In this document: piece after piece, positions 5,852-7,267 of the stretch
Layout of the letters: the number at the start of each line of letters is the position of its first letter
Numbering within the stretch: the stretch's first letter is position 1
DNA from: Bacteroidales bacterium
Lineage (GTDB): Bacteria > Bacteroidota > Bacteroidia > Bacteroidales > GCA-2748055
Assembly: GCA_023135025.1 (NCBI GenBank)
Contig: JAGLTY010000102.1
Span: 1 to 7,267, forward strand
Direction of reading: 5' to 3'
Length of the DNA: 7,267 nt
Position numbers and translations under genes: made by a program
The notes under the pieces: model-generated
What the model saw: only the letters and a program-made list of their open reading frames with translations
Told to the model about the DNA's origin: nothing
The model's database searches: none

Positions 5852-6778
5852 ATGAACCGTAACCTATTATTATCAGGTAGATTGTTCCTTCTTCTCTTTG
5901 TAATGCTCGGCATCATTCTGACCGGATGTAACCGTGGACCGAAGAGCGAAGGTGAAGGCTCCGGGGAATTTGAAGCCTCTGGTACTCTTGATGCAGAAAC
6001 TCAGGAACAATTAAATACAGCTAAGAGGATCTTCTATTCTCTCCCCTCCCCTCTGGAGACTGCCATGTTAATAAAAAATGCCGGGGCAGAGTATAATGAG
6101 GAGTTGATGAATCCGACTTCCAATACCTCTAAGTATGTCACATCCAAAAGCAAAGCCCTGAATCTGGGAATCTACTCCACCGATTTGAGCTATGCCAGCC
6201 TTTTCGACCAGAGTCAGGCTACGCTGGACTATATTAGAGCAGCCAAAGAGATGGCAGACGGGCTTAATATTCTGGATGCCATTGACGAAGAGACTGTTAC
6301 GCAGCTGGAAGAGCAAATAAACAACCGGGATGCCATCATCCACATTATCTCTGAGACATTGATGAACTCCAGCTCCTTTCTCAAGGAGAATGATCTGGAA
6401 GGAACAGCATCAGTGATCCTTGTGGGAGGATGGATTGAGGGCCTCTATATTGCCACAAATCTGGTGGATGAGAATGAACTGGAAGGCAATAAACTGGTGG
6501 AACGGATTGTGGATCAGAAACTTTCCATTGATATCATGATCAACCTTCTTGAGGCTTCGCCCGAAGATCAGGATGCACAGGCAGTTCTGGAAGATGTAAA
6601 AGCACTCAAAACCATCTTCGATAAGATCACCATTAACCTGGGTGAGGTCACCGCCGTAGAAGATCCTGAAACCAATGTGACCACACTTCAATCAGAATCA
6701 TCCTTCAAGATCACTCAGCGGATTTTCACTGAGTTGAAGACCAAAGTTATTGAACTAAGAAGTAGCTATATATCTTAA
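5852..6778 (+). CDS. Lipoprotein of unknown function, helical
   Basis: A 308-residue exported protein. The N-terminus has a basic start (MNRN... R10), a hydrophobic core LFLLLFVMLGIIL and the lipobox LTGC with the lipidated cysteine at 26, so it should be anchored by signal peptidase II processing. A Gly/Ser/Glu-rich linker (27-45) leads into a mature part with little predicted beta structure and many amphipathic helix-like stretches. Conspicuous segments are FYSLPSPLETAML (61-73), ALNLGIYSTDLSYASLFDQ (102-120) and VGGWIEGLY (191-199). I recognise it as resembling an uncharacterised Bacteroidota lipoprotein family but can assign no domain name or activity. No acidic cluster immediately follows the cysteine, so surface export by the known Bacteroidota lipoprotein export signal is not evident. 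It is followed 11 nt later by a second exported protein, probably in one transcript. Confidence 0.88.
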   Translation: MNRNLLLSGRLFLLLFVMLGIILTGCNRGPKSEGEGSGEFEASGTLDAETQEQLNTAKRIFYSLPSPLETAMLIKNAGAEYNEELMNPTSNTSKYVTSKSKALNLGIYSTDLSYASLFDQSQATLDYIRAAKEMADGLNILDAIDEETVTQLEEQINNRDAIIHIISETLMNSSSFLKENDLEGTASVILVGGWIEGLYIATNLVDENELEGNKLVERIVDQKLSIDIMINLLEASPEDQDAQAVLEDVKALKTIFDKITINLGEVTAVEDPETNVTTLQSESSFKITQRIFTELKTKVIELRSSYIS

Positions 6779-6789
6779 CACCATATACC

Positions 6790-7236
6790 ATGACGAAGAA
6801 AGGCATACTCTTTATATCCCTGGTTGCTTGCATGATCACTTTGCCTATGGCAATGAATGCACAGTGCAAACAGTTCGCCAAAAATACCTGTAAAGCAGAT
6901 TTGGAACCTTATCAGCATGATGGAAATTACCATGCTGCCCTGCTGATTGAGGGTGAAGAAGCCGAGCTTTACAAGACCTTCTATTCTGATAGAGAATACA
7001 GGATCGGTGTGTGTGGCGCAAATAACCTGAAGGCTGTAGAGTTCAAGGTTGTCGACACCAGGAATGGCAAGGTGTTGTATGACAATAGCCTGAACGATTT
7101 TGACTGGAAATGGGATTTTAACCTGGAATCGAGTCAGCAACTGAAAATCATGGTCAAGGTGCCTGTTCCCGAAGATAATTTGGAAGAGCCTGAAGAGGGT
7201 TGTGTTGCCATTATGTTCGGATCAAAGGACGATTAA
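6790..7236 (+). CDS. Small secreted protein of unknown function with four cysteines
   Basis: A 148-residue protein with a signal peptide: MTKK, then a hydrophobic stretch GILFISLVACMITLPMA, and a probable signal peptidase I site after AMNA at 24, leaving a mature N-terminal Gln-Cys. NAQC does not fit a lipobox, so I call it secreted or periplasmic rather than lipidated. The mature part has four cysteines (26, 34, 75, 138), an even number that would allow two disulfides. It also has GEEAELYKTFYSDREYRIGVCG (55-76) and alternating hydrophobic segments suggesting a small beta sandwich, and it ends in an acidic tail. No catalytic motif is visible. It follows the lipoprotein gene by 11 nt, so the two are likely co-expressed and may act together in the envelope. 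Function unknown. Confidence 0.85.
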   Translation: MTKKGILFISLVACMITLPMAMNAQCKQFAKNTCKADLEPYQHDGNYHAALLIEGEEAELYKTFYSDREYRIGVCGANNLKAVEFKVVDTRNGKVLYDNSLNDFDWKWDFNLESSQQLKIMVKVPVPEDNLEEPEEGCVAIMFGSKDD

Positions 7237-7267
7237 TACTTCTGCTATAATAAAAATTATAAATATT

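Noticed and set aside
7246..7261. TATAAT-AAAA-ATTATA inverted repeat after the last gene
   Set aside because: The stem is made only of A-T pairs with no T-tract after it; too weak to call a terminator.

Overview
The window looks like chromosomal DNA of a Bacteroidota bacterium, probably Bacteroidales or a close relative. The reasons are the DAHP synthase with a C-terminal chorismate mutase domain, the absence of Shine-Dalgarno-like sequences before most starts, a promoter-like pair TTTG-N20-TAGGTTTA close to the Bacteroidota -33/-7 consensus (TTTG ... TAnnTTTG), and two exported proteins that resemble uncharacterised Bacteroidota proteins. The genus cannot be told from the sequence alone.

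Left two thirds (1-4824, minus strand): a compact aromatic amino acid operon, transcribed right to left in the order pheA (prephenate dehydratase), DAHP synthase-chorismate mutase fusion, aroB, aroD (type I dehydroquinase), aroC, tyrA (cut by the window edge). Junctions run from a 14-nt overlap to a 9-nt gap. Together the genes supply entry into the shikimate pathway (steps 1-3), its last step (chorismate synthase), chorismate mutase, and both branches to Phe and Tyr. The middle steps (aroE, aroK, aroA) are not in the window.

Middle (4825-5049): the divergent region between pheA and nth. On the minus strand it holds what looks like a complete ribosome-mediated attenuator: a promoter, a 16-codon leader peptide MAFRSSVYYFYFFTCR with seven aromatic residues, an antiterminator pairing, and a strong intrinsic terminator ending 6 nt before the pheA start codon. 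This is the most interesting item here. It would let the cell sense charged tRNA-Phe and tRNA-Tyr and switch an operon that makes exactly those two amino acids.

Right third (5050-7267, plus strand): nth (endonuclease III, base excision repair), a 157-nt AT-rich spacer, then a pair of exported proteins 11 nt apart: a helical lipoprotein of unknown function and a small secreted protein with four cysteines after its signal peptide. No mobile elements, CRISPR arrays, rRNA or tRNA genes were seen.
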